The position numbers and the translations under genes were made by a program. From contig WPIO01000058.1 in the NCBI GenBank assembly GCA_009760855.2, forward strand, positions 1,122,501 through 1,186,500: a stretch of 64,000 nucleotides of DNA, given 5' to 3'. How positions within the stretch are numbered: the first letter of the stretch is position 1; each line of letters opens with the position of its first letter. This stretch comes from Cristatella mucedo. Lineage: Eukaryota; Bryozoa; Phylactolaemata; Cristatellidae. A model generated the notes under the pieces. It saw only the letters and a program-made list of their open reading frames with translations. It did no database searches and had not been told where the DNA came from. Positions 12,446-25,744 of this stretch are shown here, piece after piece.

Positions 12446-13414
12446 ATCTCAGGCAAGGCCTGCAAGCCACGAGTCTCAGCAAAGGCAGTGTCTGTCGGCA
12501 CCAATGCGACATACAATGTATAGATACACGAATGAGAGCATTAAGTCATGTGCATGCTTCTTTTCAACAACATGTAAAGCGCCCAGAGCGATATTCACTG
12601 AGCCACTTTTCACACAGCCAGTTTTTTATACGCATGGCCAGATCACAGCCAGCTGCTAATGATCGAGGAAAGCAGGAGCCGGAACATGATAAAGTATGCC
12701 TTACGTGCTATCCTCCTGCTCGGCTGCTTCAGCATGCAGATTTATGACAGAGAGTAGCAGCTAAGGAAATACAAGAAACGGCGAGATCTAACAGGATCTA
12801 GTATCTGCAGCAAGAGATATCCCCTCATCCTTTAACAGTTTGGCATATCGCAGCTTTCGGTGGAGTTGCTGTGCTCATGCAGCAGGGGGAGGGGGCAGCA
12901 GGACGATGGAATATCTTTTGCTGTAGTCCTACTCTCCCTGCATTTCTCTGCACATCTCATTAGCTAGCTGATTTGCCTATCGTCAGTGCAAAGGCAGCAG
13001 CAGCTTTATGAGCCCTCCTCCAAGTTCAGCAGGAGCCGCGAAGGTCAGAGCATTAGCTCAGGAAATGGCTATGGCTCTTTGCTAAGAGCTTGGCAGCTAT
13101 TTGTCATCCCGAGTTAACAGCAGCTATCCTAAGGCTGCTGAAGCCCTCTCAAGGCAGCAGGATTATGAATAAGGTCTGTTCGGTTCAATGACAGGCTAAT
13201 GGGACGTTTTCGGGATCTCCAAAAAATACCCCCAAGCTGCCTCTTGAAAAGGTATACCATTTGGAATGTCAGGCTTCCGGCTAACGAATTCTGTAATGCT
13301 AGGGTTCGTGCCAGCCCTGAGTGCCAACTGCTATCAGGGTAGGTTCTGGCTCATGTAACAATGATTTTCCACATCTTGGAATTCTCCACTGACCAGAGAA
13401 TTGAATGCCAGAAG

Positions 13415-13472
13415 GTCACCTAGAGAGAGATTGAGTTCTCTGAGGGCATCAAGTGCATTATTATTATTAAAG
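13415..13472 (+). mobile_element. LINE family 1, tail fragment
   Basis: The AGAGAGATTGAGTTCTCTGAG part of the stem-loop followed by CATTATTATTATT. Confidence 0.6.
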
Positions 13473-13842
13473 TTCATTATTCGGCACTGTAAAGTCCCTG
13501 GCTACTAACAGCAAGCTTGACGAACTGGCAGATACATCGTTCTGCAGTCTGCTTCAAGACGGCTGAGAAAGAAATTTTGCATACATCGGATTGCACCAGT
13601 CAGTAGGCTTAGGTGGGAATTAAATGAAAGCTCAGCCGATTCCTTGTCCACACAAGTCACACAGGAACCTGTAGAGAAGACCCCAGCTAAGTTCAGCATG
13701 TATAAGGCTGAATTAATAGTCGGATTATGATTAGCCGATTTCCTTGTCCTAAAAAGCTACATAGTAACCTATAGAGAAGTTAAGGAGGATCTTACTCTGG
13801 TTTCTACAACATAGCTACTCCTCCAGGTTGTCTCATGCTTTA

Positions 13843-14470
13843 ATAATAATAATAATAATAATAATAACGCACTTGATAAAGCGCCCTCAGAGAACTCAAT
13901 CTCTTCCTAGGCGCTTTACATTTGCTGCAAAGGGAACCGCGATTGAATCGTGAGTAATATCATGCTTGATAAACAACATGAACAACGTGGTTAGGGGTGA
14001 CATGCACAGGGTCAGCATGCAAATGTGGTTAGTGGCAGCATGCATAAGCACATGAAGGACGAATCACAGAGACCCGCTAAATGCTGTCATAAAAAGGTGT
14101 GTTTTCAAGTTCTTTTTAAATGTGGTCAAGTCAGGGATGTTCTGACGCCAGTCGGGAGGGAGTTCCAGGCTTTGGGAGCATACGAACTAAATGTACGGTC
14201 TCCAAACGAGTTTAGGTTTGTACGAGGTAGTGGTAAACTGTTGGATTCCGAAAAGCGGGTTGTACGATGCTTGGCCTGGTGGGGGGAGTACATCCGAGAG
14301 ATAGGCTTGAGCCAAAGAATGAAGTGACCTAAAAGTGAGCGACAAAACCTTGAAATCGATCCGTTACTTGACTGGTAGCCAGTGCAAGTCGACGAGAAGT
14401 GGTGTGATGTGGCAACTCGACTTCGACAGCATCGCTTGCTTTGAGCTGAACCCGTGAGCATAGCATATCC
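13843..14470 (-). mobile_element. LINE family 1 copy, 3' third
   Basis: Reverse-oriented: AAT repeat tail, stem-loop, 3' UTR, then the C-terminal RT-associated coding region (HQAKHRTT, FGDRTFSSYAPKAWNSLP). Confidence 0.85.
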
Positions 14471-14689
14471 ACATTCGTTTCGCTAGTGGCAAGGCAGCAG
14501 GCTGGGCTACAGATACAGCCTGCTGCCAACAGGATTGGGATTTCTGACTGTGGAACTGAGACAGAATGTGCCAATGTGAGGTTTGGCACCTCGAGTGGCT
14601 CTGGGCTTGCCACATGCCTATTGCTCAATGCAGTAGTACCTAATAACTAGTGCTAGTGCTGGCTGACTTTATGGAGCACATGCGCAGGT

Positions 14690-14691
<2 letters not shown>

Positions 14692-14757
<66 letters not shown>
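14692..14757. repeat. (CA)n microsatellite
   Basis: About 65 bp pure CA. Confidence 0.97.
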
Positions 14758-14759
<2 letters not shown>

Positions 14760-15195
14760 CAAGCCAGCCAACCAGATGGTCAATTAATTCGGAAGGGCCT
14801 TGTCAGATATCAACCAGAGGGGAAGTTAATGTAATCAAAGGAGATAGCAGTGGTGTAACAAAGCTCGAATCGCTGGGCGAAGTTTAGTGAAGTGGAGCCC
14901 TAGCAACTCCACTTTAGTGCTCAATTCAGTGGTAAACTACTCATTTGAGTGAGAATGGTTGCATTGCCTTCGGGTCTGTTGGGCTATCATGGCACTTTAT
15001 GCTGTGCAGCTATGAGAGCAGCAGCTACTGTATCCCTGAGCATACATACCACAGCCTCTTCATGAACAAAGATATCTGCTACCCTTTCTTTCGCCAAGAT
15101 TAGAAATATTTATAAAAAATTTGATTAGATATATTAGATATCTATCAAGTTTTCATTTGCGAGTTATCGGTCACACGGAAAGACTTTATAAGGAC

Positions 15196-15476
15196 TTATG
15201 TCTTACGCAACGACATCTACTCTCCAACTGCCGACTATGGCACATCTTTTTCAGCGGTCCTGAACTGCTACTTCTATGCTACTCACTACCTCAACTGCTC
15301 TCTTAACTCTGCTATGCTTCCCACTTTCTCTTTGTTGCGAGAGACGAAGTCTGTTGGCTACCGAATGCGTACCGAAAGCCGCTTAGGCTGTGAGTGCGCT
15401 ATACAAAACTCTCCTGCGTAACACCCACATGGTCTTTATGACTTTGTGGAGTTACTGACAGAGATACATTACATTA
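15196..15476 (+). mobile_element. LINE family 2, 3' copy
   Basis: 3' UTR from ACGCAACGACATCTACTCTCC to GGAGTTACTGACAGAGATACATTACATTACAT. Confidence 0.85.
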
Positions 15477-15779
15477 CATGTCTACACCCTGCACGCTCTC
15501 CCATGCCCTCAGAGTCTATCCCCAAGGTAACATCCCTACTGGGCTCTTCGACCTCTGCTCCTTGATTTACTTCAATGTCTACATAAAGGCCTGTCACTGC
15601 TAATCTCATCTCGAAGTTAATATCCCAGACTAGAACATTAAGAGCCTTACAGAACCCATCCTACTAGTCTCATACTGACTTCATAATAATGACAATAATA
15701 ATAATAGATTGCATGTAGAGCACCCTGAATTAAATACCGATCCAGGCCCTTTACAGCTCGGTGCAAAAGAATCAATAAA

Positions 15780-16330
15780 CTCAATTGAAGTCACACCTCC
15801 CAAGTAAGTTGCTGTTAGGTTTTACTGCAAACCACCTTATTGAGTCAGCATAGCTGCAAATGTATCACCACTAATTCGGGAATGCTACACTTAAAAAGAG
15901 TATTTCTACTAGCTTTGCAGGATCTCTCTGCAGAGTTTGAAAACACCGATTTCCTAGTCCTCATTGAGCACTTGCCATCTTGCCTCGGCATCACTGGCAC
16001 TGCACTGCAACGGTTTAGGTCCTTTCTCAGTGGGAGATTTCAGAGCATTGATGTCAATCAAGAGCCTGAATTGAGATTACGTTTTCCAAGAGCACTGTAC
16101 AAATGAATTATATTAATGGGGAACGGTCACCCAAGGAGCACATACACTATGCAGTACTCCAGGGATCTGTGCTTGGTCAACTTCTTTTCACAATTTATAC
16201 TCTCCCTCCCCCAATCCAATCACCAAGCACAATCGAGGCTTTCATTTTTATACAGATGGCATGTAGCTGTACCCGTACTTTGATCACTTAATGCCTACGA
16301 GCACCTCACACTCTGAACTCCCCTGTGGCA
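15780..16330 (+). mobile_element. LINE family 1, highly degenerate RT fragment
   Basis: Recognisable blocks (LPSCLGITGTALQRF, a VLQGSVLGQLLF-like block) separated by stops and shifts. Confidence 0.65.
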
Positions 16331-16534
16331 TCTATTGAAGACTTTAACTCTGGATGGCAACCCAATGTCTCCGAATCAAATTATGATACACCTCAATATT
16401 ACCCCATAGTCAGAATCAGGTAAGCATAGCCCAAAAGGTGGCCTTGGCCAGGCTACTTCCTGTAACATGAGCATGGAGCAAGGATGTACTCTTCTAAAAC
16501 CAGCTCTACAGCCAAGATTGCCTTATTTCAATAA

Positions 16535-16615
16535 AAGTTAAACATTTATATAGCATCTTGAGAGAACCAAGTCTCTTATTATACAGTCTACACATGCTAG
16601 GAAAATAAGCTCATG
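16535..16615 (-). mobile_element. LINE/SINE tail fragment
   Basis: Reverse-oriented remnant of the TATATAGCnCCnTGAGAGAAC stem-loop tail. Confidence 0.45.
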
Positions 16616-16936
16616 AGTGTATGCTGATCTTTTAATGATATCACTAATTAATCGATATGCATTGTTTCCAGCATTTTCCGTCGCCTAGAATAGTGCATAG
16701 TAAGTGATGAGTTAGTTTGCTGCACAGATGTTTTATTATTATTATTAAGAAGCACTAGGAATGGGAAGATGGGAGGACCATGACAACAAGACATATCTGC
16801 TAATTTCGTACAGCACGAGCATACGTGCAGGACCACGTGGGAGGGGTAGCTCACATACATACACGTAAATACGTTCAACATATCGTGCATGTAAATGTTC
16901 ACAGGCTCTCTTACATGCATGCATGCATTCGCGCGC

Positions 16937-17078
<142 letters not shown>

Positions 17079-18181
17079 CCGGTAAGAGAGCATGCCTGTT
17101 CTTACAGGATATCTTACCACAGCAGCAAAACAACTAAGGTCTAATTTTGAGTTCATCAAGAGCCGATGATGCGTGCTGCATACTAGGGGCAGCCGCGCTC
17201 GGTGAGGCAGAAAGAAGCAAAGGCACAGCGGACTGCTCGAAGCCTGCGGATGGTATGTCCATCAGTAGCATGCAGCAGTGGAGGCTGCTGCCTGCGTATT
17301 TTGGTATTTTGCGAGTAAGCAAAGGTCAGAGTATCGACATGTAGACTCCTCATATGCCGACACAAGGAATGCTAGCAGTCGATGGCCTCTGCTTCGTGCA
17401 GTTAATGCATTTTACACGTGCTCTGATCAGAGTGGCCCGTGCACTAGGTGGGAAGGGTTCCCTGTAAGCCAGAGGCTAGGGCAGCCGCAGCAATCGCTAA
17501 AGCTTGTACATAATTGCCACTGTGGCCACTACTGCTGGCTGGCTGGCCCTGCTTGCTGTTGCTTCATCATCAGTCATTTCTGCCATTCAGCACAACCTGT
17601 GCTGCACAAGCGATAATGGGGGTGGGGCAGGTGTCGGAAAGGGGGGGTGGTGGTGGTGGAGCAGGCCAAAACCATGCACCTGGACTGGTGCGGTGGAGAG
17701 CTGTCTAGCAAACAGACCGTCCAGGGACAATAGCGCTTGCAGGCGTCTACGTCGGTTAGCATAGTGCAACATGTCTGACACTTGCTTCGGCACTGCAGCT
17801 CTACGAAGGTCCCCAAAAACGACTCGATATCAGCTGGCTGGCTTCGTGGGTCCTAAGCAACTGGCCAGCACCGTTTGCTATTCTCCCGCAGACTGCTGCT
17901 GCAGCTGCATCAAGCAGCTGCATCATGCAGCTGCAGCAGCAGCCGAAGGCAAGATGCTGGCTAGAAGCCATGCAGTCAGCCATTTTTTGGCCGCACTGCC
18001 TATCTCATGGCGGCAGTGCCGTGTCAGAGAGCAAAGCGAGGTGCTCACACCGAAGCAGCACGATCTGTGAGCACATGGTAAGCGGAGAAATAGCCATGTT
18101 GCTGACTGCTTAGAAGAGCGCTGCACCCTGAGGCTGCCCACCATTATGGCCGAAGTCAGCAACAGCAGCCGGTGCGGTTAC

Positions 18182-18408
18182 CTCGAACGACCAGGTGCAC
18201 TGCACGCCGACGAAGCGTCTGACGCAGCGACCGATCTCGACATCCTCGTGCGTCGTGTACAGGCTCTGCAGGCACTGCGCGACGTGCGGCGCCACCTTGC
18301 GCAGCGCTGGGGCGCTGAGCAGCATGCCCGGGCCGCCCATGCAGAAGTTCTCGTCTCGGTTGAGGCTCAACTGTCCCAGCTCGTCCTTGCTACCCTGGCC
18401 CGACTGTC
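18182..18408 (-). CDS. CHSY1: Chondroitin sulfate synthase, exon 2
   Basis: This exon follows a CTGCAG acceptor and supplies GA to complete Gly207, so the exon 1/2 junction reads LFIG-QSGQGSK, collinear with the LFLG-QTGLGT region of vertebrate CHSY1. It encodes residues 208-282, including ENFCMGGPG, the TTHEDVE(I)GRCVRRF signature and the Trp-Ser-(Phe)-Glu end. These are among the most conserved parts of the family's N-terminal domain. It ends in phase 0 at GAG|GTAACC. Exon length is 227 nt. A long CTG repeat lies about 160 nt upstream of the acceptor. Confidence 0.93.
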
Positions 18409-18570
18409 CTGCAGCGGTCAGACAGAGACAGTTTGCACGGGCAGTTTGCCCCAGCGATACTTAACAGTGGGCAGGCCAACAAGAAAATGGCATCGGCGCT
18501 GTCGATGCTACTGCCATCGCAGCATCGAGTGCGTGATGCGTGCCTGAACGTGCCTGCTTCGGTGCGGCAG

Positions 18571-18592
18571 CCATAGCAGCAGCAGCAGCCAT

Positions 18593-18690
<98 letters not shown>
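18571..18690. repeat. (CAG)n microsatellite; (CTG)n on the CHSY transcript
   Basis: About 120 bp of GCA/CAG with two CAT interruptions at one end, in intron 1 about 160 nt upstream of the exon 2 acceptor. Confidence 0.97.
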
Positions 18691-18691
<1 letters not shown>

Positions 18692-19296
18692 TTATTCCCG
18701 AAGGAGGAGCTAAGCTGCACTTGCAGTGGCCGTTGGCTGCTTGGACTGCTTGCCTTTGTTTGGGAAGGTCGCAGACGAGCCATGAGGAGCTCTCGAGTAA
18801 CCTCGATCGCTCTATGCAACAAACTTCTAGTTGGTGGCTCGGCCCTTAGCCGGAAGAAGACGGCTCCTTCCGAGCCGAGTTAGAAACTGAGAGGGGCTTC
18901 TGACAAAAATTGATTCTCGAGCTCGTTCAAGGCCAAGAAGGACTTGCTGTGCCTTGCGGCTCGCAAGCCTCGCTGCCACTGCTGCTTACTGCCGCCTCTT
19001 CTGCCAGCCGCACCTAGCTCAGCAGCAGCGCTGATGAGCTAGCTGAATACAGAGCACTAGGCCAAAAAGCTATCAAGAGTATCCGAAAGAGCTACAACGA
19101 TATCGGCTAAGGGCGGAAGGCTCGAGGGGTGGCTGCTATGGTTCGACCGAGAGATCAGGCCCTCAATCTCTAACGCCAACCAGTTCGAGTCCGCTGGCTT
19201 TTGACTTGCCTCCGACAAACACTAATGATATCGCAGGCAGCAGCAATGAAGCTGCAGAGCTGACACGCTTGCTCGGCATCACAGACTCAGTATGTG

Positions 19297-19302
19297 TGTG
19301 TG

Positions 19303-19374
<72 letters not shown>
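19297..19374. repeat. (TA)n microsatellite
   Basis: TG/TA tract abutting a LINE family 1 3' end. Confidence 0.95.
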
Positions 19375-19375
<1 letters not shown>

Positions 19376-19376
<1 letters not shown>

Positions 19377-19800
19377 GAATGCACTTGACAAAGTGCCCTC
19401 AGAGAACTCAATCTCTTTCTGGGCGCTTTACATTTGCTGCAAAGGGAAATGCAATTGAATGGTGAGTAATATCATGCTTGATAAACAACATGAATAACAT
19501 GGTTAAGGTTGACATGCACAGGGTCAGCATGCAAATGTGGTTAGTGGCAGCATGCACAGATGCACAGTGTCAGCACGCATAAGCACATCAAGGACGAATC
19601 GCAGGGACCCACTAAATGCTGTCCTAAATTTGTGTTTTTAAGTTATTTTTAAATGTGGTAAAGCCAAGGGTTGTTCTGACGCAAGTCCGGAGGGAGTTTC
19701 AGGCTTTGGAAGCATACTAACTAAATGCACTGTCTCCAAAGGATTTGAGGCATTGGTAGACTGTTGGATTCCGATAAGCGGGTGGTACGATGCTTGGCTC
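19376..19800 (-). mobile_element. LINE family 1, 3'-end copy beside AT repeats
   Basis: Reverse-oriented stem-loop, 3' UTR and end of the coding region, flanked on both sides by TA microsatellites. Confidence 0.8.
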
Positions 19801-19821
19801 TGTATCCTTGGCTCTGCCATA

Positions 19822-19868
19822 CATATATATATATATATATACATACATGCATACATACATACATACAT

Positions 19869-19908
<40 letters not shown>
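19822..19908. repeat. (TA)n/(ACAT)n microsatellite
   Basis: Compound tract that forms the left flank of the pogo/Tigger-like element. Confidence 0.93.
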
Positions 19909-20772
<864 letters not shown>

Positions 20773-22249
20773 GTATTAATCAATATACTAAGTGTAAAAG
20801 AGCAAGCAGACACGTCCTCTTCAGGACGAACGGAAAGTGAAGGCGTGCCACGAGAGGGGTGAGCTTGGTGTCCAAGTAGCGATGGCTGGCCGGAAGTGGA
20901 ACGCTGGGCTTTCAGCCCGCTCCCACACAAGAGCTGGCCATCAGGTATTTCTGAGAGTAGCCAGCACCAAGAAGCGCATGTAGTGAAGCTATATCTCTCC
21001 AGACCTCTTTATATTCGTTACAAGCTTCCATTCGGATGCTCAGCTGTCAGCCATTTCAGGGCAAGAGGCATGCTGTGGTGAGATTGCTCCATTTCTGATC
21101 GCTAATCTCAATGATGCAAAAGAACCCTAGTGTATAGCTTGAGGGGCTCGCGTACGAACAGCCATTAAATGTCATTGGACTGTCATCATAAGCAGGGACA
21201 CTTTGGAGGCAGGCTTAACTGGCTCATGTTTTGAATTTTTTGGGAAGCGTTTCGTTAACTGCTGTCTAGAGCTCTCGCAATGCTACCAGTCAAAGCGTTT
21301 ACCAAACGTCCATCGGCATGTTCGAAAGTGCCACTGTCGAACCATCCAGCTCGTGGCACTGGCTGGCTACTATTCGTTGATTGCACGAGGAGACAAGTGC
21401 AGTCCATCGTGGTAAGCAACGACCTCTCTTGCAGGACACAGCGATTAGGACAAACGGGGCCACGAAACAATCTTGTTCTTGCTACACTATTTGGCACGCT
21501 GGAACAATAGTTGAGCGAAAACTGCTTTACATGCCGTCTGCAGCAAGATTTAAAAGGTGTAATAACACCCAAACTCGACACACTATCAGCCCAAAAATGT
21601 CAAAATACAGCGAGCTGCTAACCGAAACCTAGGCATGCTTAAAAGGGCCGGCGCAGATAAAGTACATGGCTCTTCGTGCTAGCGACTCTCCGTGCTGTCG
21701 TCTTTCCTTTTAGGCGAGCGATTCAAGCAAGGAGTAAAGCAGGAGCAAACCCACGTTGGTCAGCCATAAAGTTTCCATTTAAAGTAACACTGTCATCCTT
21801 TGCAGGATATCTTTTGATTTACTCTTTGTACACTTCGCCAGTTGAGGTGGTCACTCGATGGTTGTCGAAAAGTAGCTCGCAGCTATCCATGAGTGGATAT
21901 ATCATTCCGTTTCTGCTACCCAAACTTCTCTAGCCCAGGCGGCAGCTATGTGTGCGGCAAACTTGGGCCTCACTAACTTCACCTCTGCCGGCACTTCGCT
22001 CAGACGGAATGGTCAGCTACAGAAGCACAGTCCCTCACTGAAGGGGACAGCTGCTGGTCGGCAGCATACACATTGCAGTTGTCGTTGACCAGACAAATAT
22101 TGCATACATGCAAAGACTGAAGTATGTTGATTGCCGAAGACTGGTACACGGCTTCAATAGTTGAACCGTCGATCGTCAATGCTCCAACTACAATATTAAC
22201 CACTTATCTATCTGCACTGGCTCTCGACCAAGCAATGCATCGACCCTTA

Positions 22250-22690
22250 GATTCCGTTGCTCAACTTTAAGTCTCTCCTCCATTTTCTTGCTCTGGCCAA
22301 ACCGTTTGAATTACTTCCTAATCAGGCCTCCCGTTGCAACACCCTCTCATCTGACTCGGGTCGTTGCATTGTGCCTCTAACGAACTTTAAATGCCTCAGC
22401 GACAGTGCCTTCAGTTGCTGTGCTCCCAAAGCCTGGAGCTCACTATCGACTAAAGTCATGCCACTCCTGATTCGACTGCATTCAAAAAGAAGCTAAAATT
22501 CTACCTGTTCCTCAAAGCCTTTGCTCTATCCGAATGAATTGCCCTGTGCGTTTGTGTGTGCCTTTGTTCTGGAATTGTGCATATTATGACTAACATGTAC
22601 GCATGTGCATGTTATGACGAACATGTGCACTTCCTTTTCAACTTATCTAAAGTACCTAGATAGTGGTTTGGTTGTACATGTTTAATTACT
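22250..22690 (+). mobile_element. LINE family 1-related fragment
   Basis: Contains the SFGDRAFSSYAPKAWSSL-like block (as DSAFSCCAPKAWSSLS) followed by a diverged 3' UTR and an ATTACTATTAT end. Confidence 0.65.
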
Positions 22691-22845
22691 ATTATAACAT
22701 TTGGTACATTTCATCAAGCTACAGCTTGCTACAACCATAGACCAAGAGGTGTGCATGGCATCAGTGGAGCAATGTGCTCTTTGCTGTCGTTGCACTGTTC
22801 TCCTTCGATCTCTAACATTAGTGCTCAGCCAGCTTAACTGAGCTG

Positions 22846-22912
22846 TTTGGCAGGTGCAGGCTGCTTGGCAAGTGCAAGCTGTTTGGCAGGTGCAGGCTGC
22901 TTGGCAAGCCGA
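22846..22912. repeat. Minisatellite, about 18-19-bp unit
   Basis: TTGGCAGGTGCAGGCTGC / TTGGCAAGTGCAAGCTG repeated 3.5 times. Confidence 0.8.
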
Positions 22913-23234
22913 GTGTGCTAGGACTGCTGAGTCCATAAAGCATGGAAAACAGATGCACAGCCACATGTGCCTGTATATGCCTAGCCACTTAAGGACGTCC
23001 CCAGCCAGAGTAGATTTTTTGTCATCTTTACCAAAGCTAGGCTTATTTCCTTTGTTGAAACGTAAATATGCCTTAACGATAATGATAATGATGTTATTAA
23101 AGTCTTTGTATAGTAGATGGAACTCAAGGGTAACTAATCTCTTCCTAAGCTATCCATAAATAGAATGCAGCACAAGCCCATTTTTGTCAGACTAACAATG
23201 CAGTGCTAATAGGTCAAGTGCTTGATGATTCAAA

Positions 23235-23330
23235 CTAGCCAAGATCAGCAAATGTAAAGCACTTAGAAATAGATTGAGTTCTCCGAGGATGCTTTATCAA
23301 GTGCATTATTATTATTATTGTTATTAGATA
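23235..23330 (+). mobile_element. LINE family 1, tail fragment
   Basis: Stem-loop and (ATT)n tail only. Confidence 0.7.
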
Positions 23331-24962
23331 TCCTTATTCATTCCAGTCTAGGCGTAAGCCGATGCAGTGCCGTCAAAGAGTAAGAAACCCCATGCTCTCG
23401 AATAATGTATTAGCTAGGAAAATAAGAACACCAAATTGCAGCTGTGCTAAATGGGCATGATTGTGCTCCACCATAAGGCAATCACCAATGGAATGAGAAT
23501 AAGCAAACTGCAATTGTACTGAATCGGGTCCGATGGCATCAGTGGCATGATTCGACAGAAACAACACGAGTAGATTTTTAAACTATGTAGTGACCTCATA
23601 CGGACGATTGTAGGTACTGGCAGGCAGCCATTGTGTAGCAGCTGCTGTATGACTGGGTGCTACAGCGGTAGCCTATGGCCAACGTTTGTTCACATGAAGC
23701 CAAAATACCCGGAAGGGAACGCCCTGAACTCATATCGTGATGCTTCTTACCTTGCCAAACCCGTCGAAACTGTCTTGACAGTCATGACACTACTCGACAT
23801 TCCTGCTCGACTTCCTCAATTGATCACGCTAGTTAATAAGCTTGCCAAAAGAACATTTAATAACATAATTGCACCTTTAGCACACCAATAAAAAAATGCA
23901 AGAAGTACAAGGCAGCTGAGGAGGCAGTTTTATGGCATAAAAATAAGCATCAAGGGCATAGTTTAGGAATGAAAAAGGAATCCCAGCACGTCGGCATCAA
24001 ACATAGATATTTCTGATCAGCATTACTGGCTGAGATAGCTAATTTATTACAGCCATCGGCAGTAGACTGTGAGCCAAGGCTGTCTTGAATGCAGCATTTG
24101 CAGCCCCACAAAATTCGGGCCAAGCTGCAACTGGAGAATTGTTTTTAGAGGCTATTTCGATGGCTCATCCTGTCAGCTGAGCACTGCTTCGGCATAATGA
24201 GAAACTTATTTGCACGATGAACAGAACTAGTTGGCAGTACAGAAAGTTGAGCCGTATACATGCAGCAGCCTAACTCTTTCACTTATCTTTCACTATACAC
24301 TTGATAGTTCCCTTAGACGGACACTGTTGACATCGAACCAATAACCCCTACTCTTGAAATACTGCGTGAGCTGCTACTGCATGAGCTGAGCGAAGCTGAA
24401 CAATGGTTCGTGATAAGGTATTAGCCCTCAGCAGGCATTAAAAAGCTTACCAGATAACATGCGAGACTTCTCTCTCACTATAGCCGTACGCTTACTGTGA
24501 AGCAACCTTGCCTACAGCGAGCCGCTTAATTTTCCTCTTTCGAAGCAAGGCGACTGCCTGGAGGCCACGCTTTGCAAATCGTCAAGAGTTAGTCGTCAGA
24601 GTAGTGAGCGCTAGCCCAGATCGAGGCATAGCACTATACCGGTATGCCTCGTGTTGCCTAGCTAAAAGCAGGGCAGCCGGACGGGCCAAAATGGCTAGCG
24701 AGATCTAGGTACTTGGTGTGGCTCACCGGCATTCCATGCTCGGATCATTTCCGCACTTGGGAGTATGCACATCGACACTGGCTGCCCCCTCCCCTCGAAA
24801 TGCCCTCTAGAATCCCGTGAGTGGCAGGCATTCTTTCACGACTTCAAGGCAGTGCCAGCTGTCCTTTTTTGCTGAGATTACGGCAGGAGCACAAGTGACT
24901 GCTCCTATACCACTGCCGACGATGAAAGAGTCCATAGTTCCTGATAGAACTTCTTGACTTTC

Positions 24963-24978
24963 GAGATACATTACATTA
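24963..24978 (+). mobile_element. LINE family 2 tail remnant
   Basis: GAGATACATTACATTACA only, the terminal bases of the family. Confidence 0.35.
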
Positions 24979-25744
24979 CAGCGCACATGGAGCAATGCGA
25001 GCTCGGCCCAAAAGGAAACAGTTACCGAGGCTATTCAAGATTATGATTGCCCCAATCTACAGACGAGCTGCCAATTCCAGTAAGGGAGAGTCAGAAAGAG
25101 GAAGAGCTGGGAAGTGGGAGAGTGGGAAGGAGTAAAAGCTGGAAGGAAAGGTCATTTAAAGCAGCCCTTGCTTCAGGCAGTTTGAATTTGAGCAAGGAAA
25201 TGCCACTGCACTAGCTTGTCATTTCCCACCTAGACGTATTTTACTGGGTTAGTCAACGGGTGCAGGGCACAGGAAATGCAACAGCGCAACATGGCCGAAA
25301 GGAATGGTTCATCTACCCTAAAAAGCCAACCTGCCACTTTAAGTAAATATAAATTTAAGCTGAGCCATCAGCCTCATTAACGTAGCGGCAGGGCACCAGA
25401 ACCTTGGCGGCTATCAGCACCCCTTGCAGCATGCAATAAAATAGTGTCAACTGTAGGACTCGAGCCACAGCCTTATGCCGTGACGAAGGGCCGGTAGCAC
25501 GGGCGACGAGTGTCCTCAGCTATGTTCGTGGAAACGTTTTTCGGGAGCTCGGCCGACTACACTACCAGAAAGGAAACTGCAAGCAACCTATTGAGACCTG
25601 ACCTGGACGGCCAACAGGAAAACCAGCCGAAGATACAAGCATACCGTCATCTTATTACTACAGGAGGCCATCGGACAATGACTGTGGATGGACATGAAGA
25701 ATCATGAATGATCATGACTGTGGACGATGACTGTGGACGGACAT

